Positions 45,379-57,375 of a stretch of 64,000 bases of DNA are shown in pieces. Source of the DNA: Tolypeutes matacus (Eukaryota; Chordata; Mammalia; Cingulata; Chlamyphoridae); the NCBI GenBank assembly GCA_026826555.1, contig JAKSZT010053768.1, forward strand, positions 5,164,020 to 5,228,019. The letters run 5' to 3'. Numbering within the stretch: the stretch's first letter is position 1; each line of letters begins with the position of its first letter. Under the pieces are notes generated by a model that searched no databases, had not been told where the DNA came from, and was given only the letters and a program-made list of their open reading frames with translations. Both the position numbers and the translations under genes were made by a program.

Positions 45379-48300
45379 ATGAAGTAAGTAATGCTGTTAG
45401 AGTAATAACATTGAATGTTAATGGCTTGACCGCCCCAAATCAAAATACATAGATTAGTAGAATGCATAAAAAAAATGTGAGCCACCTATATGTTGTCAAC
45501 AAGAGACTCCATTCGGATGTAAGGACACAACTAGGTTAAAAGTGAAAGGTTGGAAAAAGATATTCCATCCAAATAGTAACCAAAAAAGAGCTGGAGTAGT
45601 GATACTGATAGCAGACAAAATAGATTTTAAAAGCAAAACTGCTATAAAGGATAAAGAAGGTCATTATATATTAACAAAGGGGCAATTGACCAAGAAGAAA
45701 TAACTATTCTAAATATTTATGCACCTACCTTGAGTTCCCCATGATGCATGAGGAGCACACTGACAAAGCTGAAGACAGAAATAAATGTCTCTACAATAGT
45801 AGTTGTAGACTTCAATACAACACTCTCAGTATTGGGTAGAACATCTGGACAGAGGATAAATAAAGAAACAGAGAGCTTGAATAATATGATAAATGAAATA
45901 GATCTAACAGACATCTATAGACCATTAAACACCAAAAAGCAGGATATATATTCTTTTCAAGTGCTCATGGATCCATTTCCAAGATAGATCATATGTTGCG
46001 TCACAAGACAAGTCTCAATAATTTTTTTTTTTTAGAGGATAATCTAGAGACTTTATTTTATTTTATTTTATTTTTTATAAATATATATGCATATATGTGT
46101 ATTTGCTTACAAAAATGTTATTTATACATATATATATATACATATATTTTAAGAGGTGCTTAGATTACCAAAATATTACATGGAACCCACTGGGATTCCC
46201 ATGTTGCCCACCTCCCACACCTCCCACCACATCCCACACAAACATCTCCCACAGTGTAGCCCACCACCCTCAATGAACTTACACATCCTGTAGCCTTGCC
46301 ACCAACCATAGACCACAGTTCACACTGTAGACCACACTCTCTCCCACTCAGTTCTGAGTGGTGTGTGCTGATTTAAAGTGGCCTACATCCGTTGCCACAA
46401 CAGTACTCAGGATATCCTCCAACTCCCAAAGAAGCCCCTGTATTTCAACTGCTCATCCCCTCCCTACCCCAAAAGTGTCAAGTGGCCACTGGCTCCATCT
46501 CAATAAATATTAAAAGATTGAAATTATATAAAACACTTTCTCTGATCATAACAGAATGAAGCTGGAAATCAATGATGGAAAAAGGGAAAATTAAAAAAAT
46601 ATATGGAGATTAAACAACACACTTTTAAATAATCAGTGGGTCAAACAGGCAATTGCAATTTAGCTAATATCTTCAGGAATATGAAAATGAGAATACAACA
46701 TATCAAATCCTATGGGACACAGCAGAGGCAGTGCTGCGAGGGAAATTTATAGCTCTCAGTGCTAACATTAAAAGTGAAAAACAGCAAAAATTGAAGATCC
46801 AATGGCCTACCCGGAGGAACAAGAAAAAGAACAGCAATCTAATCTCAAACCAAGCTGAAGGAAAGAAATAGTAAAGATCAGAGCAGAAATACATGAAATC
46901 AAGGACAAAAAACAAAGAGAATCAAGAAAACCAAAATTATTTCTTTGAGAAGATCAGCAATATCAACAAACCTTTAGCTAGACTGACAAAGAAAAAAAAG
47001 AGAGAATACACAAATAAATAAGTAAAATGAGAAATGAAAGCTGAGGCATTACCACTGCCCTTGTAGAAATAAGAGGGATCAAAAGGGGATACTTTGAACA
47101 ACTGTATGCCAAAAAATCTAGACAATGTAAAGGAATTGGACAAATTCCTTGAAATACACAACCACCTATACTAACTCTAGAAGACATAGAAGACCTCAAC
47201 AAACCAATGACAAGTGAAAACATTTAAACATTCATCAAAAACCTCCCAAAGATGAAAAGCCCAGGAACAGATGGCTTCACAGGTGAATTGTACCAATCAC
47301 ACAAAGGCAATCAAATACCAAACTTGCTGAAGCTCTTCCAAAAATTGAACAGGAAAGAATGCTACCAAACTCATTCTATGAAGCCAACATCACCTTAATC
47401 CCCAAACCAGATAAAAATACTACAAAAAAGAAAATTACATACCAATTTGGCTAATGAATATTGATACAAAAATCCTCAGCAAAATACTTGCAAACCAAAT
47501 CCAAAGAACCTGTATTCAAAAAACTACAAAACATTGCTAAAAGTAACCAAATAAGTCTTAAATAAATAGAAGGACATTCCGTGTTCATAGATTGGAAGAC
47601 TAAATATTATTAAGTTGTCAATTCTACTCAAGTTGATTTATGGATTCAACAGAATTCCAATAAAATTCCTAAGAGCCTTTTTTTTTTTTTCCCCAGAAAT
47701 GGAAAAACCAATAATCAAACTTGTTTGGAAGGTCGAGGTGCTCTGAATAGCCAAAAATGTCTGTAAAAAGAATGAAGTTAAAGGACTCTCACTTCCTGAC
47801 TTTAAAGCATATTACTTAGATACAGTGGTGAAAACAACATGGCACTGGCATAAAGACAGACAGCTTGACCAATGGAACCAAAATGATAAGTCAGAAATTG
47901 ACCCTCATATCTACAGTGAAGTGATTTTTGACAAGGCTGTTATGCCCACCCAAATGGGACAGACAGTCTATTCAACATAGGGTGCTGGGAGAAATGGATA
48001 GCCATACCCAAAAGAAAGAAAGAGTACTCCTATCTCACACCTTATCCAAAAATTAACTCAAAATGCATCAAAGACTTAAATATAAAAGCAGCAACTGTAA
48101 AACTCCTAGAAGAAAATGAAGGAAAACATGTTCAAGATCTTGTGGTAGGCGGTAGTTTCTTAAAGCTTACACCCAAAGCACAAGCAATAAAAGAAAAAAA
48201 TAGATATATGGGACCTCCTTCAAATTAAACCCTTTTGTACCTCAAAGGACTTTGTTAACGGTGTGAAAAGGCAGCTGAATCAATGGGAGAAAATATTTGG

Positions 48301-48980
48301 CAATCACATATTTGATATTACATATTAAACATATCTGTTTAATATCCATGATATATAAAGAGTTCATACAACTCAACAATTAAAAGACAAACTACCTGAT
48401 TGAAAACTGGGCAAAAGACTTGAAAAGACAATTGTCCAAAGATGAAATCCGGATGGCAAGGAAACACCTGAAAAAATGTTCAACATCACTCGTGATTAGG
48501 GAAATGCAAATCAAAACTACAATGAGATTTCCTTTCATACCTATTAGACTGGCTGCTATTAAAAAGTAGGAAATCTGTAAATGTTGGAGAGGATGTGCAG
48601 AAATAGGAATGCTTATTCACTGTTGGTGGGAATGTAGAATGGTACAGCCACTGTGGAGGACTGTTTGGCAGCTCCTAAGGAAGTTGAACATAGACTTGCT
48701 ATTTGATGCAGCGATACCATTACTAGGTATATAACCAGAAGAACTGAGAGCAGTGACACGAATAGACATCTGTACTCTTATGGTCATAGCGGCATTATTC
48801 CCGATAGCCTAAAGTTGGAAACAACCCAGATGCCCATCAACTGATGAATGGATATAAAAAATTGTGGTATATACACACGATGGAATATTATGCAGCAGTA
48901 AGAAGAAATTAAGTCGGGAAGCATATGACGACATGGAAAACCTGGAGGACTTTATGTTGGGTGAAGCAAACCAGAGAAAA
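45379..48980 (+). pseudogene. LINE-1 ORF2 remnant with reverse transcriptase core deleted
   Basis: Begins with VRVITLNVNGL (about 45,398), the endonuclease start. The frame 45,748-45,987 has VVVDFNTTLSVLGR, the endonuclease aspartate box. The retroposon at 46,022 cuts it just after ATAGATCATATGTTGCG (SxIDHML-type box). Beyond it, ORF2 text continues to about 47,510 (reverse transcriptase fingers) and then jumps, between 47,505 and 47,525, straight to the region after the active site. The C-terminal part follows to about 48,980. ORF2 copies LINE-1 RNA into DNA; without the FADD segment this copy is dead. Confidence 0.87.
46022..46497 (-). mobile_element. Long LINE-1-dependent retroposon, 5'-truncated, with 3' extra segment
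   Basis: 476 bp, flanked by a 9-bp duplication TCTCAATAA (46,013-46,021 and 46,498-46,506), inserted in LINE-1 ORF2. The body matches the last 450 bases or so of the complete copy at 41,510. On the minus strand, after its own A-rich tail, come about 17 further bases and then a second A run (T run 46,022-46,033 on the plus strand). Confidence 0.92.
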
Positions 48981-49640
48981 AAGGATAAATACTGTGTGAT
49001 TGTGCTATTATGTACTAAAGATATTATGTAAACTCATGGAATAATAATTAGAATATAGGTCACCAGAAAATAGAATGAGGGTAGAGAATGGAAAGCTGAT
49101 TGTTAATCCGTTTAGAATTGTCTGAAAGATAGTTTGTAAGCCTTCGGAAATGAGTGGAAATGGTGAGAGCACATCATAATGTTTGTGACTAGCAGAGCTA
49201 TTTTATGTGTATGACAGAGGTTGAAAGGGAAAGTCTAAGGATAATTATATTACTAGAAGGAAAGCTAAAATATTTAACCTGAGACTGTATAACAGAGCGA
49301 AACCTCATGCAAAAATGAATATGGGTGATTTTGCATATAGATGTCTGTTTTTACAAAATATAAATACAAATAAACTAGAAAAAAGGAAACAGAATAGGAG
49401 CTATGTACGATAGGGGAAACAGAGAGATAGACGTGATGAGTTTTGTTTGTTTGGTAGTTTTTGTTTTTAAGTTTTATTATTATTACTGGAATAATGAAAA
49501 GGCTCTAAAAATGATTGGAATGATGAATGTATAACTATGTGTTTATACCAAATATAATGGAAATGGCATATATTTGGATGGATTTATGCTTTATTAATAT
49601 GTATAAATAAAATTGATTTGTTGAAAAAAAATAATTAAAA

Positions 49641-49844
49641 AAAAGAAATATCAAAAAGAACAGTTTTGAATTTACCAAAATTTTCTTTCACAAACATGTT
49701 GTGACTAGAGAATCTATATTAGGAGAGAAGTTAAAACTTTCCTATCCCTTCTGTCATTAAGTAGGCCCCTGTGCCAAGTTATTTTGGTAGAATTGGAGGA
49801 ATATACACAAAATTATTACAGAAGATAAATTATGAAATATGCAC
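49641..49844. other. Spacer between two LINE-1 pieces
   Basis: About 200 bases, A-rich at the left as the tail of the preceding LINE-1. Nothing recognised. Confidence 0.5.
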
Positions 49845-50140
49845 ATATGTTAAATATGGAATAAAATATAAACAAAGAGAACAAAAATGGGTAAAATAAA
49901 TAAGTAGACATTTCTCCAAAGAGGAAATACAAATGGCCAAAAAGCACATGAAAAAAATGTTCAATATCACTACCTATTAGGGAAATGAAATCAAGATGAC
50001 AATGAGATATAATCTCACATGACGTAGGATGGCCATTATAAAAAAAAAAAGCAGAAAACAATAAGGAGAGGATGTGGAGAAATAGGAACACCCCTTCACT
50101 GCTTGTGGGAATGTAAAATAGTGCAGCCTCTGTGGAAGAC

Positions 50141-50894
50141 TGTATTAGTCAGTCAAATGGGTGCTAATGTGAAATACCAAAAATGGGTTGGTCTTTATAA
50201 AGGGTATTTATGTGGGGTAGAAGTCCACAGATACCAGGCCATAAAATGTTAAGTTTCTTCTCTCACCAAAGTCCATTGCCACGTGTTGGAACTTACTGCA
50301 TTAGTTCTATCAGGCGAACGGCTCGCTTCTTTTCTCCTGGGGCCTTCTCTCCAACATCAAAACTCGAACATCAAAACTGCTTTTCAAAAACTGCTCCCTC
50401 TGTCCTTTGCCTTGCCTTTTTTTTTTTTTTTTTAGGTAGACAACATTTCTTATATATTATATAAGTTTTAGTAGACTAAAATTGATATATGTAGGAGTTT
50501 TATGTAAAATTGATCCATTAAAATTTATAGTCAACTAGTTATCATGGTTGCTATGCTTAATATGAACTATTTACTCTACAAATAATAAAATATAATTCTA
50601 AATATAAACAAATTATCTGACTATAAGTGTAAATTGAATAAAATACATAATTAAAAAAGAATGATAAACCTAATTTAACAATTCTAATTGTATACCATTC
50701 AAATATATTAGATGTATCTATTTGCCTTGCCTTTTATATTCGATTCCTGCACCCACCAAAGGGTGGGGCTCAACACCCTATTGACGTGGCCCTAATCATA
50801 ACTTAATCATGCCCAGATTACCAGATCAGTTTACAAGCATGATCCAATTATATTTTTGGAATTCATAATTACATCAAATTGCCAAACAGCTACA
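50141..50894 (-). mobile_element. Solo LTR inserted in LINE-1, itself carrying an insert
   Basis: Displayed as TGTATTAGTCAGTCAAATGG ... CAAACAGCTACA, with a perfect 5-bp duplication AAGAC (50,136-50,140 and 50,895-50,899). Same family as 35,721. Without the 300-bp insert and its duplication it is about 440 bp, so it has lost about 230 bp from the middle compared with the 35,721 copy (the loss is near 50,295). Confidence 0.94.
50421..50720 (-). mobile_element. Retroposed insert of unknown source, 300 bp
   Basis: Flanked by a 15-bp duplication TTTGCCTTGCCTTTT (50,406-50,420 and 50,721-50,735), with a T run at the left, so it is a minus-strand poly-A retroposon inserted into the solo LTR. The body is very AT-rich and matches no SINE, LINE-1 3' end or other repeat in this window. 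No polymerase III boxes and no open frame are seen. It may be the end of a cellular RNA or an orphan 3' transduction. Confidence 0.85.
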
Positions 50895-51939
50895 AAGACT
50901 GTTTGGTGGTTCCTAAGGAAGCTAAATATAGAACTGCCATATAATCCAGCAATTCTTCTACTAAGAATATATCCAGAAGAAGTGAAAACTGTGATGCGAA
51001 CAGACATTTGCACACTGATGTTCATAGCAGTGTTATTCACAATTGCCAGAAAATGGAAACAATACAAGTGTCCATCAACCAATGAATGGATAAACAAAAT
51101 GTGGTATATACATACAATGGAATATTATGCTGTTGTAAGAAGAAAGGAAACTGGGACACATAATAATATGCATGAACCTCGTAGGCATTATGCTAAGTGA
51201 AATAAGCCAGACACAAAAGGACAAATATTGCATGTTCTCACTAATATGAACTAATTATGAAGAATAAATGCATAGAATTAAAACCTACAGTATAGGTTAT
51301 TAGGAGATAAGAGGAGGACTGAGAAGGAGTACTGCGGTTTAATGTATGTAGAAGTTTTAATTAATTTGACTATAAAAGTGTGGAAATGGATAGAATTGAT
51401 GGTAACACGTGATAGTGAGTAGAACTAATGCAGTTGGTTTATAAATGCATTTGTGGCTGAAAGAGTAGTGTAGGGATATAAATGTCAATTGAGAGAAAGC
51501 TAGACAATAATCTAGAGACTGAATAACACAGTGAGCCCAGAGGTGGATGAGAATTGTGGCTACTAGTACAAATGTAAGAATGTCCTTCTCTGAACTAGAA
51601 CAGATGTATGTCACTATTGCTGGGTGGAAGGAATATAGAGAATTATGGGAAAAATACAATTATTGTAAATCTATGGACTATATATGTAATATTCTTACAT
51701 TAATGCCAAAGATATACTGTGTTAATAATCGGGGAGTATGGAAAAAATATGCCAAATCCATGCTATGGACCATAGTTAATGGTAATAGTCTGATAATATT
51801 ATCTCATAATCTGTAACAAATGTTCTGCAACAGTGTGGTGTGCTGGTGGAGGGGTGTTATAAGGAAATTCCACACACGTGCATGAATGTTTTGTAAGTTC
51901 CTAACTTCTCTAATAAAAAAAAATATTTTAAAAAAACCA

Positions 51940-52140
51940 TAATGAGAAGGGCTGGGGTGGGAAGAACAGGTGCAACATCGGGCATTTTTAGGGCACTGGA
52001 ATTGTTCTGCATGACGGATACAGGCCATTATATATTTTACTAAAACCTATAAAATTGTATGGTGCAAAGTGTAAACCATAATGTAAACTATAGAGAAAAT
52101 GTGTTCTGGGTTCCAAAATATTCATTATAAAAGAAACTTT
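51940..52140 (+). mobile_element. Long retroposon fragment
   Basis: Shares the block order GGGCATTTTTAGGGCACTGGAATTG, GATACAGGCCATTATATATTTTA and GTAAACCATAATGTAAACTATA with the 3' part of copies B and 62,640. It is short, truncated at both ends, and directly follows the LINE-1 tail. Confidence 0.7.
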
Positions 52141-52239
52141 TGGAAAACAACCAATTTTGAAACTTAAGACTTTAAGACTAAGTGAACTTAAGACTTTAAG
52201 TTTCAGTTAGAGATAATAAGTGAAATTTGTTCAACAAAT

Positions 52240-54250
52240 ATTTAATGATTCCTTATTTGTTAGGCACCAATCTAAACACTTGTAAACTAGTGCAGGCATT
52301 ACCTTCATAAAGCTTACTTTCCTGGGAGGAAAGAAAACAAAAAATAAATAAGTAAGAATGACATAAAATGCAAGACAGTGATAGTGCCAAGCAGAAAAGT
52401 AAAGCTGGGTATAGGGACATAAATTAATGGGAGAGTCAATCTTACAGATACATGGTCAGGCAAGTCTTCTTTGGGGAGGTGACATTTTAGCATAGACCTG
52501 ACTGAAACTAGAAAACAAGCCATGTAAATAACAGGGGAGTGTTTACAAGACAGATGGAAAACCTCTTGAGGAAGAAGCTTTGGTAAGCATATTCAAAGAA
52601 ATGCAAGGAAGCCAATATGCTGAAATGAGGTGAGGGAAAGGAGCATGTTAAGAGGAAATTGGAATATTAGATAATGGTTAGGTCTTGGTAAGGAATTTTT
52701 ATTTTACTTAAAGTATGATGTAATGCCATTGGAAAGTTGAAACTAGACATTTGGTATGATCTGTCTTACATTTCATACATTCACACTGGCTTTTTACGGA
52801 GAAAAACTTGTGGGTAGGATGGAATGAGGGGTGGAGCTCATTGGTCCTTGGCCCTGTGGCTTTCACATCAATTGCTCACCTTTCCCAAGTTTGTTCTGTA
52901 ACATTGGAGGAAGGTAGTAGACTCTTGTAGACTGTATTTCCCAATATTCCTAAAGAGATAGCTGGGTTCAGCCACATTTAGATAGTGGTAGGATCTGGGT
53001 GGGTGGAGGGGTGAGAGAAATTGGGTCATTTTCTATCTGCTTTCTCTATGCCTCATCACTGATTCTGAGCCTTAGAAGCTTCCTGTGGTTCTGCTTCCAC
53101 TGGGCTTCAGAAGCAAGTATACTTTTGGGTTCTGGTTATGCTTCCTCTCTTTGAACCTCCAGCCTATTGGTGGGGGATTTTCTGGAGTGGTTTCTGTTTG
53201 TCTATTTGTACCCTGACTGAAACAAGGGACAAAAGTTCAAGTACGGATACTCTCAGGAGACTATAGTAGTGTAGGCAAGAGATGATAATTTGGAAACGTT
53301 ATCCCAACAGCATTAGACAAGATGAAAAGCTGTCAGAATTGGGATCTCTTTTAAATACAGGACGTGTGAAAGGATTTGGTTAACTGGGGTAAAATTAAAA
53401 AAGAAATAAAAATGTCTTCAGGGTTTGTTCTAAAAATTGGGTATAAAGCTCTTTTAGTTTTCTAGGCTGCTCCAAGCAAATACTATGAATTGGTCTGTCT
53501 TAAACAATGGGAATTTATTCACTTATGATTAGAGTCTGGGAAAATGTCCAAATCAAGGCATCATCAAGGAGATGCTTTCTTCCCATAACCAGCTGCCAGA
53601 GATAGTTGTCTTCTCTGCCACATGGCAAAGCATATGGCAGAATCTGTTGGTCTCTCCCTTTTCTTCTGGGTATTATTGATTTCAGCTTCTTGCCCCCCTG
53701 GCTTTTTTCTCTCTCTGTAGTAATTCCATTTATAGAGGACTCCAGTAATAAGATTAAGACCCATCCTGAATGAGATGGGTCAATCTTAAATGAAGTAGCC
53801 TCATCAAAAGGTTCTACTTACAATGGGTTCACATCCCCAGGAATGGATTAACTTTAAGAGCATGTCTTTTGGGGGAGCATACAGCTTGAAACCATCACAA
53901 AGGCAATGCCATTGGTAGAGATAAATATAAATGAGAGAGGAGAAGGTTTGAAGAGAGGGAGTGTGAATCAAGAATTCTGTTTGGTACAAGTTGACATTGA
54001 CATGGAAATTTGATATCTATGTGGAGAGTCAAGTAGAAAGTTAATATATGAATCCAGAGTTTAAGGGAGCACTTGAGTTTAGAGATATATTTAGGGAAGC
54101 TTATTGGTATAGTACAGTCATAGAATTTGAAGGAACTGTTTAGGAACTGGCTGTAAATAGAAAGATTCAATGTCTGAGGACTAATTCCTAATGCACTCCA
54201 ATATTTGAAATTGAGTACAGAGAAGAAACTCTAATAGTAAATTGAAGAGG
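52240..54250 (+). repeat. Long old mammalian repeat, class unresolved, interrupted
   Basis: Two parts, 52,240-52,780 and 53,905-54,250, read like one old repeat (AGCTTACTTTCCTGGGAGG near 52,311; GGGGAGGTGACATTTTAGCATAGACC near 52,474; CATGGAAATTTGATATC near 54,001; CTAATGCACTCCAATATTTG near 54,188). Between them are a MaLR LTR (53,451-53,899) and a separate old repeat-like stretch (52,870-53,280). No frame is open. Confidence 0.5.
53451..53899 (-). mobile_element. MaLR-type (MLT1-like) LTR
   Basis: About 449 bp; minus-strand sense begins TGTGATGGTTTCAAGCTG and ends with GAATAAATTCCCATTGTTTAAG and GCAGCCTAGAAAACTAAAA, the layout of MLT1-type LTRs with AATAAA near the end. Related to the copy at 14,697. 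The 5-bp flanks (AAGCT and AAGGC) agree in part. Confidence 0.78.
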
Positions 54251-55913
54251 TACAAACAGTGAAGCAGGAGAGAAAAAAAAAGTTTTTCTCTCTGCTCTCT
54301 ACCTGTTTTTCTTCCCGTTTTTCTTTCATTGCTTCATTTAGTCACTTAGCCAATGTTTATTGAGGGTTTCTATGTGCACTATGCTAGTTAATTTAGGATT
54401 TAAATGCAGAAGATTTTGAATAAGAACTGTTAGTAGTAGTTATAGGACAAAAGGTCAATTTCTCCAGCCTATTCTTTTAAAAAAGAATGATAAAGTTTAT
54501 CTTTATAAAACAAAGTATCAGTTAACCTAGAAAACAAGGTAGCAGTTATCCTACATTTTAGCAAAAAAAAAAAAAAGAGATCTACACTTCTTCCACACTT
54601 TACATGCATAATCTTTTACATTAAATTCTACAATATTAAATTATAATTATTTTGCAATGAAAAAATTTTAAAGTATGTTTTCTCATGTAACTTTTCCATG
54701 ATTTTATTTTTCTGCCTGGAAATGGAAAATGCATTAGAATTTTCTTTAGAGTCTATTTCTCTGTGCATGTAAATACAATCCATATGTTAAATAGAAGAAG
54801 TCAGTTCCATGCTCTTGGCTCATAGGAGAGGTAGAGCTGAACCTTCCAGTCATCTTTTCAGCATTCTTTTCTGCTCTTTTCTCTCTCAGGACTGAGATGA
54901 ACCTACATCATTCTCATCCCCAGCCAAGATGCACCTCTAAAATGTGGAGATAACTGGCATGCGATTTGGATATGATTTTTTTAAAGAATAAAAGGTGGTT
55001 ATGCATCAAGGTGAAAATTGGAAATCTCAGGAAATCCTAAGTGTAAACACTACCTTTCAATCACCTGCAAATCATATTCCAATCTCTTATCTTTGAAATG
55101 CAGCACATATCCATAATCTAAGAAGCAGCTCAGTGAGACAAGATTTTAGAACTGGGTTCCTTTCAAGTTTGCTACTGGTTTACTTTGTCATTACATTGTT
55201 CACAAGTGGAGGTAAGAATTTTAGAATTTTGAAGGTCATTAAAGGAAGAAAATGTGGCAGGAAAATAGGACTTGATGCTTTAGAGTAAAATTGGGAAAAG
55301 TGAGAAAGGGAATATACAATTAATAATTCTGCACTTATAAATCTTTTTTCCCACCATAATTATGAGCTACATTTAACAATTAAGAGGCATTAAGCAGACT
55401 GAGCCCTGTAAAATAATTTTATTTAACTATATGACCTAACTACAGAACTTCTCTTCCATTTTACTCAAACCTCTAAAAGCTTATATTTACACTTTTCTGT
55501 CATTGGGATTGATGTTTAAATGCAGAGGGAAAGACAAGAACCAGATCTGGTCTTAAAACTATTTTTAGCTCATGAGAACACATATTTCAAAATGCATATT
55601 TTGGTTGTTTGATAGTATCAGGTTTTTATTGTGAGTAAATTTATTTCTGAAGATGTACCCAGAGAGTGGCCAGAGAAATTCAATCTGTAGAAGGCTTAGT
55701 GACTTAAAAAAAAAAAAAAAAAAAAAAAAAAGAAAGGCTATGTTTAGTTCTGTTAAAAATTCAGTCAATGGAATTAGTCTTTTGCCTCTAATTCCTTCCA
55801 TTAAAGGCCATATTTAGCAGAGAACAAGACCTTTTGTATGGCATTCCATGTGCCCAATTTGCTGGGATAGTGATGATGTATGTTAAATGACATCCAATAA
55901 AGATCAGTGAATT
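54251..55913. other. AT-rich DNA, nothing recognised
   Basis: No gene. A run of about 27 A at 55,706-55,731 could be the tail of a decayed retroposon, but no body can be seen on either side. Confidence 0.5.
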
Positions 55914-56598
55914 GGGGGGGGGGTGTCTGGGGGGGGTTTCGTGGGGATTGGTTCATCCGAATATACATGAAAGATATACAAAATCATTCAAAGGATCAGG
56001 GGATGGGGCATGGTCACGATGGGTGGATAATCACACAATAAATGAGGGAACCTGAATTCCTAGCCTGGAGAGCTCTGCCACAGTCTCCAAGGGAGCACCA
56101 ATAGTCCTCTGAGTGTAGGGACAGTGCCTGTCAAAATAGGATGACCCACTGATGTGTTTTTTTTAATTGATGACTACCCTTGTGAGTCTTTGCTCTTGTA
56201 AATGAGACTTAGCCTGCAGTTGTGGGGTGCCTAAGGGTTGCCACCTGAGAGCCTCCTTGTTGCTCAAATGTGGCCTCTCTCTAAGCTAAACTCAGCATAT
56301 GATTGCATTACCTTCTCCCCAACGTGGGACATGACTCCCGGGAATGAGCCTCCCTGGCAACGAGGGATTAATACCAAGTGCCTACTGGCAACACAACTGG
56401 AAAAAGACCTTGAATAAAAGGGGGAAATGGTAAAGACAAATGAGTTCAAGTGGCTAAGAGACTTCAAAGAGAGTCGGGAGGTCATCCCAGAGGTAACTCT
56501 TACGCACACCTCAGTAGGAGCTCATAGAACATCTAAGTGCCTATCACCCCACACATTGGGGTTCCTGAGAGCTCCGGAGACACCCTGGTCCTATATAA

Positions 56599-56998
56599 NN
56601 NNNNNNNNNNNNNNNNNNNNNNNNNNNNNNNNNNNNNNNNNNNNNNNNNNNNNNNNNNNNNNNNNNNNNNNNNNNNNNNNNNNNNNNNNNNNNNNNNNNN
56701 NNNNNNNNNNNNNNNNNNNNNNNNNNNNNNNNNNNNNNNNNNNNNNNNNNNNNNNNNNNNNNNNNNNNNNNNNNNNNNNNNNNNNNNNNNNNNNNNNNNN
56801 NNNNNNNNNNNNNNNNNNNNNNNNNNNNNNNNNNNNNNNNNNNNNNNNNNNNNNNNNNNNNNNNNNNNNNNNNNNNNNNNNNNNNNNNNNNNNNNNNNNN
56901 NNNNNNNNNNNNNNNNNNNNNNNNNNNNNNNNNNNNNNNNNNNNNNNNNNNNNNNNNNNNNNNNNNNNNNNNNNNNNNNNNNNNNNNNNNNNNNNNNN
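56599..56998. other. Assembly gap, 400 N
   Basis: Exactly 400 undetermined bases within the retroposon. The long frames that seem to cross it are artefacts of the N run. Confidence 0.99.
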
Positions 56999-57070
56999 AG
57001 TTCACACTGTAGACCACACTCTTTCCCACTCAGTTCTGAGTGGGAAAGAGTGTGGTCTACAGTGTGAACT
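56999..57070. repeat. Perfect palindrome at the gap edge
   Basis: A 35-bp arm (56,999-57,033), a TT spacer and the exact inverted 35-bp arm (57,036-57,070). In the 41,510 and 46,022 copies of the element this stretch is present only once, so the left arm is out of place. Confidence 0.97.
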
Positions 57071-57375
57071 GTGGTCTATGGTTGGTGGCAAGGCTCCAGG
57101 ATGTGTAAGTTCATTGAGGTTGGTGGGCCACACTGTGGGAGATGTTTGTGTGGGATGTGGTGGGAGGTGTGGTAGGTGGGCAACATGGGAATCCCAGTGG
57201 GTTCCGTGTAATATTTTGGGTAATCTAAGCACCTCTTAAAATATATGTATATATATATATAAATAACATTTTTAAGCAAATACACACATATGCATATATA
57301 TTTATATATCATTTTGCAAATGTTTGTATGTATTGTGAGAATTTTGATTTTTACCCATAATAATAAAAAAAAAAT

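Larger units (their letters stand above)
40372..49640 (+). mobile_element. LINE-1, nearly full length, with two later insertions
   Basis: Order: 5' end GAAGATGGTAGCAGAG, monomer 5'UTR (to about 44,150), ORF1 remnant (44,238-45,240), ORF2 remnant (about 45,379-48,980, with an internal deletion near 47,515), 3'UTR, and an A-rich tail with AATAAA (near 49,607). Two copies of the long retroposon are inserted at 41,510-43,673 and 46,022-46,497. Without them the element is about 6.6 kb. All frames carry stops. Target duplications at the outer ends were not identified with confidence. Confidence 0.93.
49845..51930 (+). mobile_element. LINE-1 3' piece, split by a solo LTR
   Basis: ORF2 C-terminal text runs 49,900-50,140 and resumes at 50,895: the last bases before the LTR (TGTGGAAGAC) and the first after it (AAGACTGTTTGG) join into the usual LINE-1 phrase. 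The frame reaching 51,200 reads FLRKLNIELPYNPAILL, TDICTLMF and KCPSTNEWINKMWYIHTMEYY, the ORF2 tail. The 3'UTR follows to an A-rich end near 51,930. 5'-truncated at about 49,845. Confidence 0.92.
55914..57375 (+). mobile_element. Long LINE-1-dependent retroposon, plus strand, with assembly gap
   Basis: Sense copy of the element at 41,510, very similar over the readable parts. Starts in a G-rich run near 55,914 and ends in A-rich text near 57,375. Possible imperfect target duplication ATCAGTGAAT / ATCAGCGAGT. The 65-codon frame (MVKTNEFKWLRDFKES...) recurs from 56,427 and runs into the gap. Between 56,599 and 56,998 the assembly has 400 N; comparison with the 41,510 copy suggests that about 640 bp of element are missing. 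Confidence 0.88.

Noticed and set aside
50856..51200. LTR to LINE-1 fusion protein
   Set aside because: The frame begins at a TTG in the LTR, not an ATG, and only continues the LINE-1 ORF2 frame by chance across the junction.
55914..55940. G-rich run as a possible G-quadruplex regulator
   Set aside because: It lies at the 5' end of a truncated retroposon where base-calling in G runs is unreliable, and it has no gene nearby.
56427..57239. Apparent 270-codon frame
   Set aside because: Most of it is the 400-N gap; the real parts are retroposon text.
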